A stretch of 64,000 bases of DNA from Tamlana sp. 2_MG-2023 (GTDB lineage Bacteria > Bacteroidota > Bacteroidia > Flavobacteriales > Flavobacteriaceae), in assembly GCF_030548465.1 (NCBI RefSeq), contig NZ_JAUOSF010000003.1:248001-312000 (forward strand). The letters run 5' to 3'. A program made the position numbers and the translations under genes. Shown piece after piece: positions 35,359 to 44,055 of the stretch. Position 1 is the stretch's first letter. Each line of letters starts with the position of its first letter. The notes below the pieces were generated by a model. It had not been told where the DNA came from. It saw only the letters and a list, made by a program, of their open reading frames with translations, and made no database searches.

Positions 35359-36162
35359 TTAGTTTAAGTAATAGATGTAACCCAAACTTAGCCAAATTAA
35401 GCTATCGTTATGTTTATTAGAAGGTAAGTTATGGTCTAAGCCGTCAACCTTATCGTCCATGTAAAATTGCCATCTAAAATCAAGTAATAAATCTGAGACG
35501 CGAGAAAGTTTGTATCTTACCCCAACGTTACTTACCATAGACCAACTGCTTCCATGTGAGGCATCTACAGAACCCGGTTCCCATCCTGAATAAAAATTGC
35601 TAGGGTCGGTAACATCGCCAACAGCATTTGGGTCTGGATTATTATAAGTTGTTTTAACTTCAGGCATGTGGTAGGTGTACTGAACACCTAGGCTTACAAA
35701 AGGGGCGAATCTATACCCATAACCTTGAAAATCTCTAATACTCAAGGGGAAATATTCAAGTTGGGTACCAATATTAAAGTTGCTAGCAACTCCTGTGTGT
35801 GCTCGAAGTTTATCGGCATCTGGAGTTGTTCTTGACGGGTCAACCCATTGGCCATGATGACGTAAATTTGTTTTGTTCCAAGAAACTTCGTTACGTAGTT
35901 TAAAATGGTCATTAAAATAATTATCGGATGTATAACAGTTACAATCTGCCTTATAGGAGAAATTCATGTAATGAACTAAACCAAGAGCAAAACCCGAATT
36001 CTTAAAGTTATTTGAGAAATCTTCACGTACTCCAAAATCAGAACGCATTTCTATATATCCTGCAACAAGGCCTAATTCATGAGAAAAACCTAATTGTGCT
36101 TTAGCAGTTTGAATTATTGCAAACAAAAAAAAAGCAAGAGCAATATTCTTTGGTTTATGCAT
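35359..36162 (-). CDS. Outer-membrane beta-barrel protein
   Basis: A 267-residue exported protein with signal peptide (IALAFFLFAIIQTAKAQ) and alternating beta-strand pattern (GFALGLVHYMNFSY, APFVSLGVQYTYH, MVSNVGVRYKLS, LWLSLGYIYYLN), typical of a small outer-membrane barrel. It may belong to the conserved flavobacterial family called THC0290_0291, which I recall only loosely. No function can be assigned. It is divergent from gdhA, and its promoter matches the consensus at both boxes. Confidence 0.7.
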   Translation of the reverse strand: MHKPKNIALAFFLFAIIQTAKAQLGFSHELGLVAGYIEMRSDFGVREDFSNNFKNSGFALGLVHYMNFSYKADCNCYTSDNYFNDHFKLRNEVSWNKTNLRHHGQWVDPSRTTPDADKLRAHTGVASNFNIGTQLEYFPLSIRDFQGYGYRFAPFVSLGVQYTYHMPEVKTTYNNPDPNAVGDVTDPSNFYSGWEPGSVDASHGSSWSMVSNVGVRYKLSRVSDLLLDFRWQFYMDDKVDGLDHNLPSNKHNDSLIWLSLGYIYYLN

Positions 36163-36193
36163 AAATGGCTTGGATTGATCTGGTTATTTGGAG

Positions 36194-36224
36194 CAAAGAT
36201 ATAAAAACCACCTTTTAAAACAAA
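36194..36224 (-). promoter_or_regulatory. Promoter of the beta-barrel gene
   Basis: On the minus strand TTTG (36221-36224), a 19-bp spacer and TATCTTTG (36194-36201) form a full -33/-7 promoter, 32 bp before the ATG. Confidence 0.7.
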
Positions 36225-36304
36225 TAATATAAAAAAGCTATAATTTTATAAAATAAAGTTATTGAAGAATCTAATATAAAATCGATATTTTTTTGAAGAT
36301 AATG

Positions 36305-36312
36305 TATCTTTG
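36305..36312 (+). promoter_or_regulatory. Promoter -7 box of gdhA
   Basis: TATCTTTG, a perfect TAnnTTTG box, 46 bp before the gdhA ATG. Confidence 0.55.
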
Positions 36313-36357
36313 TTTGAGAATACTAATTATTTAATAATTTGAAATATTTATTGTGCT

Positions 36358-37701
36358 ATGAAAGATAAGATAAAAGCTTTTTTAGATTTAGTAAAAGAAA
36401 GAAACGGGCATGAACCAGAATTTTTGCAAGCTGTAGAGGAGGTTGCTGAGACTGTAATTCCATATATTGTTGAAAATGACATTTATCACGGAAAGAATGT
36501 TTTGCTTAGAATGGTAGAGCCAGAACGCGTTATCATGTTTAGGGTGTGCTGGGTGGATGATGCTGGTAATATTCAGATAAATAGAGCATTTAGAATCCAA
36601 ATGAATTCAGCCATCGGTCCATATAAAGGTGGGTTGAGATTCCATCCTACAGTGAACTTAAGTATTTTAAAATTCTTAGCTTTCGAGCAAGTGTTTAAAA
36701 ATAGTTTAACAACCCTACCAATGGGTGGCGGTAAAGGCGGAAGTGATTTCGATCCTAAAGGCAAAAGTGATAATGAAATCATGAGATTTTGCCATGCTTT
36801 CATGGGCGAGTTGTTTAGGCATATTGGTCATAATACAGATGTTCCAGCGGGAGATATTGGTGTAGGGGCTAGAGAAATTGGTTTCCTTTTCGGTATGTAT
36901 AAAAAAATCAGTAATGGTTTTACTGGTGTGTTAACAGGCAAAGGCATGTCATGGGGTGGTTCGTTAATTAGACCAGAAGCAACTGGGTACGGGGCTGTGT
37001 ATTTTGCCCAAAAAATGTTAGAAACAAAAGGTCTAGATATTGAAGGGAGAACCGTTGTAATTTCTGGTTCTGGAAATGTTGCGCAATATGCTGCTGAAAA
37101 AATGATTCAACTAGGAGGTAAAGTATTAACATTATCTGATTCTTCTGGGTACATTTACGATGCCGACGGTATCGATGCAGAGAAATTAGCATATGTTATG
37201 GAACTTAAAAATGTAAAAAGAGCACGTATCCATGAGTATTTAAACGCTTATCCAGATGCTAAGTTTGTTAAAAACAAAACACCTTGGGAAATAGCATGTG
37301 ATATCGCTATGCCATGTGCTACACAAAACGAACTTCACAAAAATGATGCAGAAGCGCTGCTAAAAAATGGATGTATCTGTGTGGCCGAAGGTGCTAATAT
37401 GCCTTCAACTAAAGAGGCTATTTCTGCGTTTCATAAAGCTAAAATATTATTTTCTCCAGGAAAGGCGTCTAATGCCGGAGGTGTGGCGACATCAGGGTTG
37501 GAGATGACTCAGAATTCACTTCGATTCAACTGGACAAGAGACGAAGTAGATAACAAGTTGAAAGCTATCATGGGAGATATCCATAAATCATGTATTGAAT
37601 ATGGGAAGGATGATGATGGTTATGTTGATTATGTTAGAGGCGCAAATATTGCAGGTTTTGTTAAAGTGGCCGATGCTATGTTAGCTCAAGGTGTAGTATA
37701 G
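36358..37701 (+). CDS. gdhA: NADP-type glutamate dehydrogenase
   Basis: A 447-residue hexameric (class I) glutamate dehydrogenase that makes glutamate from 2-oxoglutarate and ammonia. Visible motifs: substrate-binding YKGGLRFHPTVNLSILKFL, catalytic MGGGKGGSDFDPKGKS, PAGDIGVGAREIGFLFG, Rossmann nucleotide site VISGSGNVAQYAAEKM and LFSPGKASNAGGVATSGLEM. A length of 447 is standard for the NADP enzyme, and the cofactor call rests on that similarity. It is monocistronic, with its own promoter and a palindromic repeat downstream. Confidence 0.95.
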   Translation: MKDKIKAFLDLVKERNGHEPEFLQAVEEVAETVIPYIVENDIYHGKNVLLRMVEPERVIMFRVCWVDDAGNIQINRAFRIQMNSAIGPYKGGLRFHPTVNLSILKFLAFEQVFKNSLTTLPMGGGKGGSDFDPKGKSDNEIMRFCHAFMGELFRHIGHNTDVPAGDIGVGAREIGFLFGMYKKISNGFTGVLTGKGMSWGGSLIRPEATGYGAVYFAQKMLETKGLDIEGRTVVISGSGNVAQYAAEKMIQLGGKVLTLSDSSGYIYDADGIDAEKLAYVMELKNVKRARIHEYLNAYPDAKFVKNKTPWEIACDIAMPCATQNELHKNDAEALLKNGCICVAEGANMPSTKEAISAFHKAKILFSPGKASNAGGVATSGLEMTQNSLRFNWTRDEVDNKLKAIMGDIHKSCIEYGKDDDGYVDYVRGANIAGFVKVADAMLAQGVV

Positions 37702-37721
37702 AAATCTGTTTTATTATTAGT

Positions 37722-37860
37722 AAAAGAGGCTGTCCAAAAAGTATTAAAGTACGTCATTCTGAATTTATTTCAGAATCACATCATGCTGATAATCAATCAT
37801 TATGAGAATCTGAATCGAGTTCAGGTTGACGAAAATTTTACCTTTCAGACTGCCTCTTTA
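37722..37860. repeat. Dispersed intergenic repeat, copy 2, with inverted ends
   Basis: A 139-bp unit with inverted ends: AAAGAGGCTGTC at the left and GACTGCCTCTTT at the right. It carries an internal palindrome (ATTCTGAA and TTCAGAAT near 37757-37777). It shares ordered blocks with 26457-26563. It may also act as a bidirectional terminator between gdhA and porZ. Confidence 0.65.
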
Positions 37861-37931
37861 TATTTAAGCATATTATTTTGAAGTTAAATTCGTTAGATAT
37901 AAATATATTTGAACTTCAAAAAAACAACAAA

Positions 37932-40280
37932 TTGAAAAAAGTAATTCTTCTTATCTTTTGTTTACTACCACTTTTACAGTTTTCTCAAGATTTTTCAGAG
38001 TCCTGGGAAGGGCATTTTTCATATCACAATATAAAGGCTGTTACTCAAGGGAATAATAAGGTTTTTGCTGCGTCTGAAAATGCTGTTTTTTTTAGTAACA
38101 ACCAGACTAATGAATTGGAGGAAATAACAACCATAAATGGTCTTTCGGGGGAAGCTATTTCAACCATTTATTACAGCCCTATTTATGAGCTGTTAATTAT
38201 AGGGTATGAGAACGGTCTTCTTGAAGTTGTTTTTGATAATGATTCCGAAGTCTTAACCATTGTAGATATTTTTGAAAAAACAACTATTCAACCTACCGAG
38301 AAAAGAATAAATCATTTCAGTAGTTATAATAATAATTTGTATATCGCTACTAATTATGGTATTTCTGTATTCGATTTAGAACGTTTGGAGTTTGGAGACA
38401 CCTATTTTATAGGTGCAAATGGAGCGCAAATACCAGTAACGCAAACAACGGTATTCGATAATTATATTTATGCCTCATGTTCCAATAATTATGGACTTAA
38501 AAGAGGAGACGTTACAAGTCCTAACTTAATTGATTATCAAAATTGGACGACTATTGCAACGGGTAGTTGGCTAGGTGTAGAAAGCCAAGTAGATAAATTA
38601 TATGCCATAAATGCTAATAAAAAAATGTATGAAGTGGTAAATCATGCATCAATATCTCAGGTTGCTGCATATACAAATACACCGCTAGATTTACAATCTG
38701 TGGAGGATCGTTTAATTGTAACAACACAAACTGAAGTTTTTGTTTACGATTCAAGTTTTAACAGTGTCGCTCAAGTTGGTTTAGTGTCAGAGTTTAGTAC
38801 GCGCTATACGTCGGCGATAATTGATCAAAATTATATATATATTGGAAGTGAAAATTATGGAATATTAAAAACGCCAATATCTAGTCCTACGGTTTTTGAA
38901 GAAGTTCATCCAGAAGGACCTTTAATGAATAAACCTTTCAAAATTCAAGCAAGTGTAGATGGTTTATGGGTTACATTTGGAGAGTACACAGAATATTACA
39001 ATCCTTATCCGTTAAATATACGTGGTTTTAGTCATCTAAAGTATGATGAATGGATAAATACCCCAGATAGCGAAGTGTTCGACGCTGTATGTTTAAATGT
39101 TATTGCCATTAACCCATCTAATACAGGCCAAGTCTATCTGAGCTCTTTTTTTAGTGGTTTATTAGAAGTCAACGATGAGGTAGCAACAGTCTTGTATAAC
39201 GAAACCAATAGTGGTTTAGAGTCCCTTATTGTACCTAACAATCCAAGTCTTATAGATATAAGAGTTGGAGGTGCTGCATTTGACGACGAAGGTCTTTTGT
39301 GGACTACAACAGGTTTTGTTGATAGAGCGCTTAAGTCTTTTGATCAATCTAATAATCAATGGCAGTCTTATGATTTTACCAGTGTAATAGGAAGTGTCTC
39401 TGCAGGTGGTAATTCAGGGTATCCCGAATTACTTATTGCTTCAGATGGAACAAAATGGATAGCGAGTTCAAGATATGGGTTAATTGGTTTTCAGGAAAAT
39501 GGAAATAGTCAGTTGTTAAAAGGTATTTATACCGAAGAACAAAATATGCCTTCTTATTCAGTCACATCACTAGCATTAGATCAAAGAAATCAATTGTGGA
39601 TAGGGACATCAAATGGGCTACGTGTTTTATATAATACATCTAATTTTTTTACAGATAATATACAGGTTGATGAAATAATTATAGAAGAAGATGGTATAGC
39701 TAAGGAACTGTTGTTTCAGCAGCATATTACGGCGATTGAGGTTGATGGTTCTAATAATAAATGGGTATCAACCACTGATGCAGGTTTGTTTTATTTTTCG
39801 GCTGACGGACAAAATACCATATTCCATTTTACTAAAACGAATTCTCCATTACCATCTAATACGGTTTTAGATCTATCTATAGATGGAGATAGGGGTATTG
39901 TTCATATTGCTACCGATAAAGGTTTAGTGTCCTTCTTTTCTGGAGGTTCAAGTCCTATTGAAAGTTTAGACTCTGCTTTTGTTTACCCCAATCCAGTTCG
40001 ACCAGGATTTGATATGTTTGATAAAAAGGTGAAAATTAAAGATATATCTGAAAATGTAAATATTAAAATCACTGATATTGAAGGTAATTTAGTGGCTGAA
40101 GCACAGTCTAAAACTAACCAACGCTACAGTGGTTATAATTTAGAAATTGATGGTGGAACCGCCTATTGGAACGGAAAAAATTTGGCTAATAACACTGTGG
40201 CTTCGGGGGTGTATTTAGTCATGTTATCAGATTTAGATACTTTTGAAACAAAAGTGATTAAATTAATGGTTGTTCGCTAA
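37932..40280 (+). CDS. porZ: T9SS component PorZ
   Basis: A 782-residue exported protein. A signal peptide (KKVILLIFCLLPLLQFSQ) is followed by two seven-bladed beta-propeller-like domains of the two-component-regulator propeller type (NKVFAASENAVFFSNN, NNLYIATNYGISVFDLE, NQLWIGTSNGLRVLYN, GIVHIATDKGLVSFF), then a C-terminal T9SS sorting-like domain (FVYPNPVRPGFD to GVYLVMLSDLDTFETKVIKL). This layout and the adjacent recO match PorZ, which works with PorU in the attachment complex that links T9SS cargo to the outer membrane. The in-frame TTG at 37932 is preferred over 37878 because it gives a clean signal peptide. Confidence 0.82.
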   Translation: MKKVILLIFCLLPLLQFSQDFSESWEGHFSYHNIKAVTQGNNKVFAASENAVFFSNNQTNELEEITTINGLSGEAISTIYYSPIYELLIIGYENGLLEVVFDNDSEVLTIVDIFEKTTIQPTEKRINHFSSYNNNLYIATNYGISVFDLERLEFGDTYFIGANGAQIPVTQTTVFDNYIYASCSNNYGLKRGDVTSPNLIDYQNWTTIATGSWLGVESQVDKLYAINANKKMYEVVNHASISQVAAYTNTPLDLQSVEDRLIVTTQTEVFVYDSSFNSVAQVGLVSEFSTRYTSAIIDQNYIYIGSENYGILKTPISSPTVFEEVHPEGPLMNKPFKIQASVDGLWVTFGEYTEYYNPYPLNIRGFSHLKYDEWINTPDSEVFDAVCLNVIAINPSNTGQVYLSSFFSGLLEVNDEVATVLYNETNSGLESLIVPNNPSLIDIRVGGAAFDDEGLLWTTTGFVDRALKSFDQSNNQWQSYDFTSVIGSVSAGGNSGYPELLIASDGTKWIASSRYGLIGFQENGNSQLLKGIYTEEQNMPSYSVTSLALDQRNQLWIGTSNGLRVLYNTSNFFTDNIQVDEIIIEEDGIAKELLFQQHITAIEVDGSNNKWVSTTDAGLFYFSADGQNTIFHFTKTNSPLPSNTVLDLSIDGDRGIVHIATDKGLVSFFSGGSSPIESLDSAFVYPNPVRPGFDMFDKKVKIKDISENVNIKITDIEGNLVAEAQSKTNQRYSGYNLEIDGGTAYWNGKNLANNTVASGVYLVMLSDLDTFETKVIKLMVVR

Positions 40281-40999
40281 TGCTTATCACAACAAATGCC
40301 ATTGTCTTGTCTAAATTAAAATATAAAGACAACGACCTTATTGTAAAGTGTTTTACTCAGCAAAAAGGTGTGGTTAGTTTTTTGTTAAGAGGTGTTTTAA
40401 AAAGTAAAAAATCCCAAAATAAAGCTGCTTATTTTCAGCCGTTATCTCAAATACAAATTGTTGTAGATTATAAACCAAACCGCTCTTTGCAAACCATCAA
40501 AGAAACGAAGTTAAGTGTAATCTATTCCAGTTTACATTCACATGTTTTAAAGAGCTCGATTGTTTTGTTTTTATCTGAAGTATTAACAAATACATTGCAT
40601 GAAGAAGAACAAGATGAAATTCTTTTTAGTTATTTAGAAAACACTTTGTTATGGTTAGATAATCAATCTGAATATGCAAATTTTCATTTGCTATTTCTTC
40701 TGAAGCTAACAAAGTATTTAGGGTTTTATCCGGATACAATGAATATCGATTTTCCTAATTTTAATTTGAGTGAGGGGAAGTTTGAATTAAAACCAGTTTA
40801 CAGGCACAACATTTCAGGAGGAAACTTAATACTGCTAAAACAGCTATTAGAAACAACCTTTGAAGCCTTACCAAGTATTAAAATTAACGCGAAACAAAGG
40901 CAGTCATTTTTAAGTATGTTACTGCTTTATTTTGAATTACACTTAGGGCGTTTTAAGCCTCCTAAATCTTTACAGGTTTTTAATCAAGTTTTTAGCTGA
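40280..40999 (+). CDS. recO: DNA repair protein RecO
   Basis: A 239-residue RecO, which helps RecR load RecA on single-stranded DNA. The N-terminal OB fold (TTNAIVLSKLKYKDNDLIVKC, GVVSFLLRGVLKSKKSQNKA) and the helical C-terminal part (LLLLKLTKYLGFYPD-like segment, RQSFLSMLLLYFELHLG) are visible. There is no Cys4 zinc finger, as is common in this phylum. Its ATG overlaps the porZ stop (TAATG), so the genes are coupled. Confidence 0.92.
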   Translation: MLITTNAIVLSKLKYKDNDLIVKCFTQQKGVVSFLLRGVLKSKKSQNKAAYFQPLSQIQIVVDYKPNRSLQTIKETKLSVIYSSLHSHVLKSSIVLFLSEVLTNTLHEEEQDEILFSYLENTLLWLDNQSEYANFHLLFLLKLTKYLGFYPDTMNIDFPNFNLSEGKFELKPVYRHNISGGNLILLKQLLETTFEALPSIKINAKQRQSFLSMLLLYFELHLGRFKPPKSLQVFNQVFS

Positions 41000-41070
41000 A
41001 TCGTTAAAAGTGGGAAAGGAAGAATGAAAAGTTTAATTTTACGATGTTCTTAAGATTCAAGATTCAAGAA

Positions 41071-41147
41071 TCAACTGTCAACAGTCAATGGTCAATGGTC
41101 AACTGTCAATGGTCAAAAGTCAAATGTCTTCCGTCTTCTGTCAAATT
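41071..41147. repeat. Heptad-repeat array
   Basis: Eleven consecutive 7-bp units in one register: TCAACTG, TCAACAG, TCAATGG (twice), TCAACTG, TCAATGG, TCAAAAG, TCAAATG, TCTTCCG, TCTTCTG, then TCAAATT. It lies in the 180-bp gap between recO and a T9SS gene. Confidence 0.8.
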
Positions 41148-41180
41148 TTTCAATTAAACAAACCCAGGTATAAACACATT

Positions 41181-43724
41181 TTAACTTATTCCCTTCTTAA
41201 CCACCACGGTTCCATTATCAAATTCAATTTCTGCGATAAAAATCGGACTTAAATTAGGAAGGCTATAGATTTTATCGGTGCCAACATCCTTTAATTGATA
41301 CAATTCTTGCCCCAGTAGGTTGAAAATACTAATGTTTTTGATGTTAGTAATGCCGTTAGTTTTAAATTGCACTTGGTTCTTATCATGGGTAATCATTTGA
41401 ATTTTTAAGATGGTGTCAAGGTCTTCCGTTGAAAGGGTGCTGTCTTCGAAAATAATTTCAAAACGTTCGTTAAATTCACCTATTGGAGAGGTAAAGCTGT
41501 AATCGGTATTGAATATGTCCCATCGCGTTGCAGGTGTGTTTTCTTTATCTAGTAAAATGACTTTGTGATTAGTAAAAAAATCACCTTCGGTACGATTTAA
41601 TGAAATGGTGTATAAAATGTTTGAAGTTAAAGTAGTTTTAAATCCTAAAGGAATGACTTCATTTGCAGTTAAGCTGCTAGGAGCTTTACCTTGTATGGTG
41701 AATTTTTTATCAACTCCAGGAACTATAGAATATAGTGATGCGCCGTTTGTAGGGCTTGTGTCCGCATCATAGGATACGCCATCGTCTGCATTGGTGGCAC
41801 CATCAACATAGCCTACTAACAATTGCTTAAATGTGTTGTCCGTTGAAGTTAAATTAAGCCATAATTTATTGGGCTGGATAGCTTCTGTTTTAGAATCGTT
41901 GTTTTGTTTAAAAAATACTCTATTAGCAGCAACGTAACTTGTTCGCATACTGTTGTTAAATTGAACCTTTGCTGAGTTTATTCCTGTAGATGCCCCGTCT
42001 TTCATAATAACAAAAAAGCTTTGTCCAGAAGGTAAGGCAAATCGATTTACTGTAGGGTCTAGTCTTACCGCAGAATTGCTATCCCCTCCTGTATCTGTGT
42101 TGCCTGTGTCGTTTATTATAGCATAGTCATCTTGGTTGAAATTTTGTTGCTCATTACCATTTAATGTGGATAGTGGTGCTGAGTTTTGTGACCAAAAATA
42201 AATGGCACGCTCCAATAACGGGTTTCCGTTAAAAAATTGATCGGAATCTAGAGCTGAGGGGTATGGGTTTCCAACTAAATTCCAGTTTTTGTCTCCTTTT
42301 TCGTCATCATTTCTATAAATATCGACTTCTATAATACCATTATTGAAAGTTCCCGTGAAAGTGGCTTCTAATGTTGTATCGTTTCCAGTTCCATGAGTAT
42401 TAAAATAACCTGGGGTCGTTGTGGTGACATAGCCTATGCCAGGTTGCATCTGTATGGTAGGGTTGCTTACAAGAATCCAATCATTACCGTCGTCATCTAC
42501 ATCATCATGTCCTGCAACTAAGCTATTGTCGTTTTGATCCTCTTCTAAAGCGTCTTTGAAATTTTCTGCATCAAAGTTAAATAACCGATTTGGGTTGTAA
42601 AACGGTATGGAGGTAGAGAGTATAGCACCTGCAACAGGAGAGCTCCAATAGGTGTATTCGTACCAAGCATCCATTGGGGCTGTTTCTCGATACATCTTCA
42701 TTTCACCATTATTTTCTACTTTTCCGAGGTCGTTATGTTGTACCAAGGCACTGCCCGATTCTATGATAAGGGAAGCATTATTTTCTACGATCACATCATT
42801 TTCTACCACTACGGTGCCGTTGTTATTAATTGTAAGCATATTTCCGCTAGTAACGGTTAGATTACAAGCGAGAAAACTTCCATTATTATGAGTGTCGTAG
42901 TGGTCTGAAATAATAACTTCAGTATCTATTGCTGGAGTGCCAGTCCAACCTGAGCTATCCCAAGTAGCAACACCACCAGGACAAATGTCGGGTTCTCCCC
43001 AAATTTCTATGTTGTCTATGGCGATGTCTTCTTCGCCAGCATTCAAGCTGAATTCAACTATAATATCCATAATGTTACCAGTTGCAGGCATAGTACTGCC
43101 AGAAGGTGTATTAGGATGAGGTATTTGTTCTGTGAATTGTACGAAATCTTCATTAAGAGTCGTTCCATCTCCAGTACCATCTAAATCGTTGTCGATTGAA
43201 GCTAAAGTATCATCGTCTCTAAGGTAATTACCTTCTACCCATAATAGAGGTTCAAAAACTGAATGGCCATCAATGCTATAATCAAAATGTACGTAATCAT
43301 TGTCTCCTGATTGATTTTCCCAAGATGATGTGTTGTTGTCATGATCCTCGGATAAATAAACTCTAAATTCTAAGTTTTTATAACCGGCTATGGGGATGTT
43401 TGAAATGGTTAATGTAAAGGGTAGGCCATGGCTAGAGTTATAACTATCAATATCCTGTGCAGTAAAAAAGTAATCCCCAGCAGGAAGGGTACTATATTCA
43501 TAGGTCATATTGGATTCTTCTATACCATATTCGTCTGTTCTTTTGAAATAATCATTGTCTTTTCCTTGAATATCTGTATCACCTTCAGCTGGCGAAGTGG
43601 TGTAGGTATTAGGAGTAACACTAGTAGGGTGCGTTTCAAAGTCCAAAATATAAATCTGTTGCAATTGCCCAAAGCAAAAGCTTACGGCAAAACAAAAAAA
43701 CAGGGAGAGGGTAAAATTTTTCAT
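41181..43724 (-). CDS. T9SS-exported surface protein, paralogue 1
   Basis: An 847-residue secreted protein. Signal peptide to about FCFGQ. The N-terminal 240 residues form a beta-rich, acidic domain (YILDFETHP, TNPYTYTTSP-like region; IDNIEIWGEPD) resembling a choice-of-anchor or carbohydrate-binding fold. From about residue 255 it shares a module with the proteins at 44056 and 14135: ATWDSSGWTGTP, a short beta-helical stretch (NLTVTSGNMLTINNNGTVVV), YTYWSSPV near 358, NLVGNPYPSALDSDQFF and QSFFVIMKDG. The end is a T9SS type A sorting domain (SIFNLLGQELYQLKDVG, FIAEIEFDNGTVVVKKG). Likely anchored or released at the surface; ligand unknown. Confidence 0.8.
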   Translation of the reverse strand: MKNFTLSLFFCFAVSFCFGQLQQIYILDFETHPTSVTPNTYTTSPAEGDTDIQGKDNDYFKRTDEYGIEESNMTYEYSTLPAGDYFFTAQDIDSYNSSHGLPFTLTISNIPIAGYKNLEFRVYLSEDHDNNTSSWENQSGDNDYVHFDYSIDGHSVFEPLLWVEGNYLRDDDTLASIDNDLDGTGDGTTLNEDFVQFTEQIPHPNTPSGSTMPATGNIMDIIVEFSLNAGEEDIAIDNIEIWGEPDICPGGVATWDSSGWTGTPAIDTEVIISDHYDTHNNGSFLACNLTVTSGNMLTINNNGTVVVENDVIVENNASLIIESGSALVQHNDLGKVENNGEMKMYRETAPMDAWYEYTYWSSPVAGAILSTSIPFYNPNRLFNFDAENFKDALEEDQNDNSLVAGHDDVDDDGNDWILVSNPTIQMQPGIGYVTTTTPGYFNTHGTGNDTTLEATFTGTFNNGIIEVDIYRNDDEKGDKNWNLVGNPYPSALDSDQFFNGNPLLERAIYFWSQNSAPLSTLNGNEQQNFNQDDYAIINDTGNTDTGGDSNSAVRLDPTVNRFALPSGQSFFVIMKDGASTGINSAKVQFNNSMRTSYVAANRVFFKQNNDSKTEAIQPNKLWLNLTSTDNTFKQLLVGYVDGATNADDGVSYDADTSPTNGASLYSIVPGVDKKFTIQGKAPSSLTANEVIPLGFKTTLTSNILYTISLNRTEGDFFTNHKVILLDKENTPATRWDIFNTDYSFTSPIGEFNERFEIIFEDSTLSTEDLDTILKIQMITHDKNQVQFKTNGITNIKNISIFNLLGQELYQLKDVGTDKIYSLPNLSPIFIAEIEFDNGTVVVKKGIS

Positions 43725-44055
43725 GATTAATTAATTTAAAGGCCTTGATATTAATTAGAGTTGAGGGATAACAACAAGGTATTGCAGGCTTATGTCGTAA
43801 ATTTACACAAAAAGGCTAAGAAAAGGAAGTTGATTTATAGCTGGTTAACCAATAATCTGACAGTTTAACGTGAAAGGAGACATTTAATTATTTGTCGCAG
43901 AACAAATAACCATTAAAAAATATTCAATTTTTTTAAAGTAGTATTTAGAGACGAGCGTAAGTTGATGTAATCTAACGTTAGGAGGAATCTCTTTTAACGA
44001 TAATACAAATAAATATTTCAACATCCCATCAAATAACTAAAGGGATAAACCACCT
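43725..44055. other. Intergenic region between the two T9SS paralogues
   Basis: No coding frame is convincing. An 8-bp palindrome TTATTTGT-N6-ACAAATAA lies at 43888-43909. No terminator with a T tract or clear promoter box could be assigned. Confidence 0.4.
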
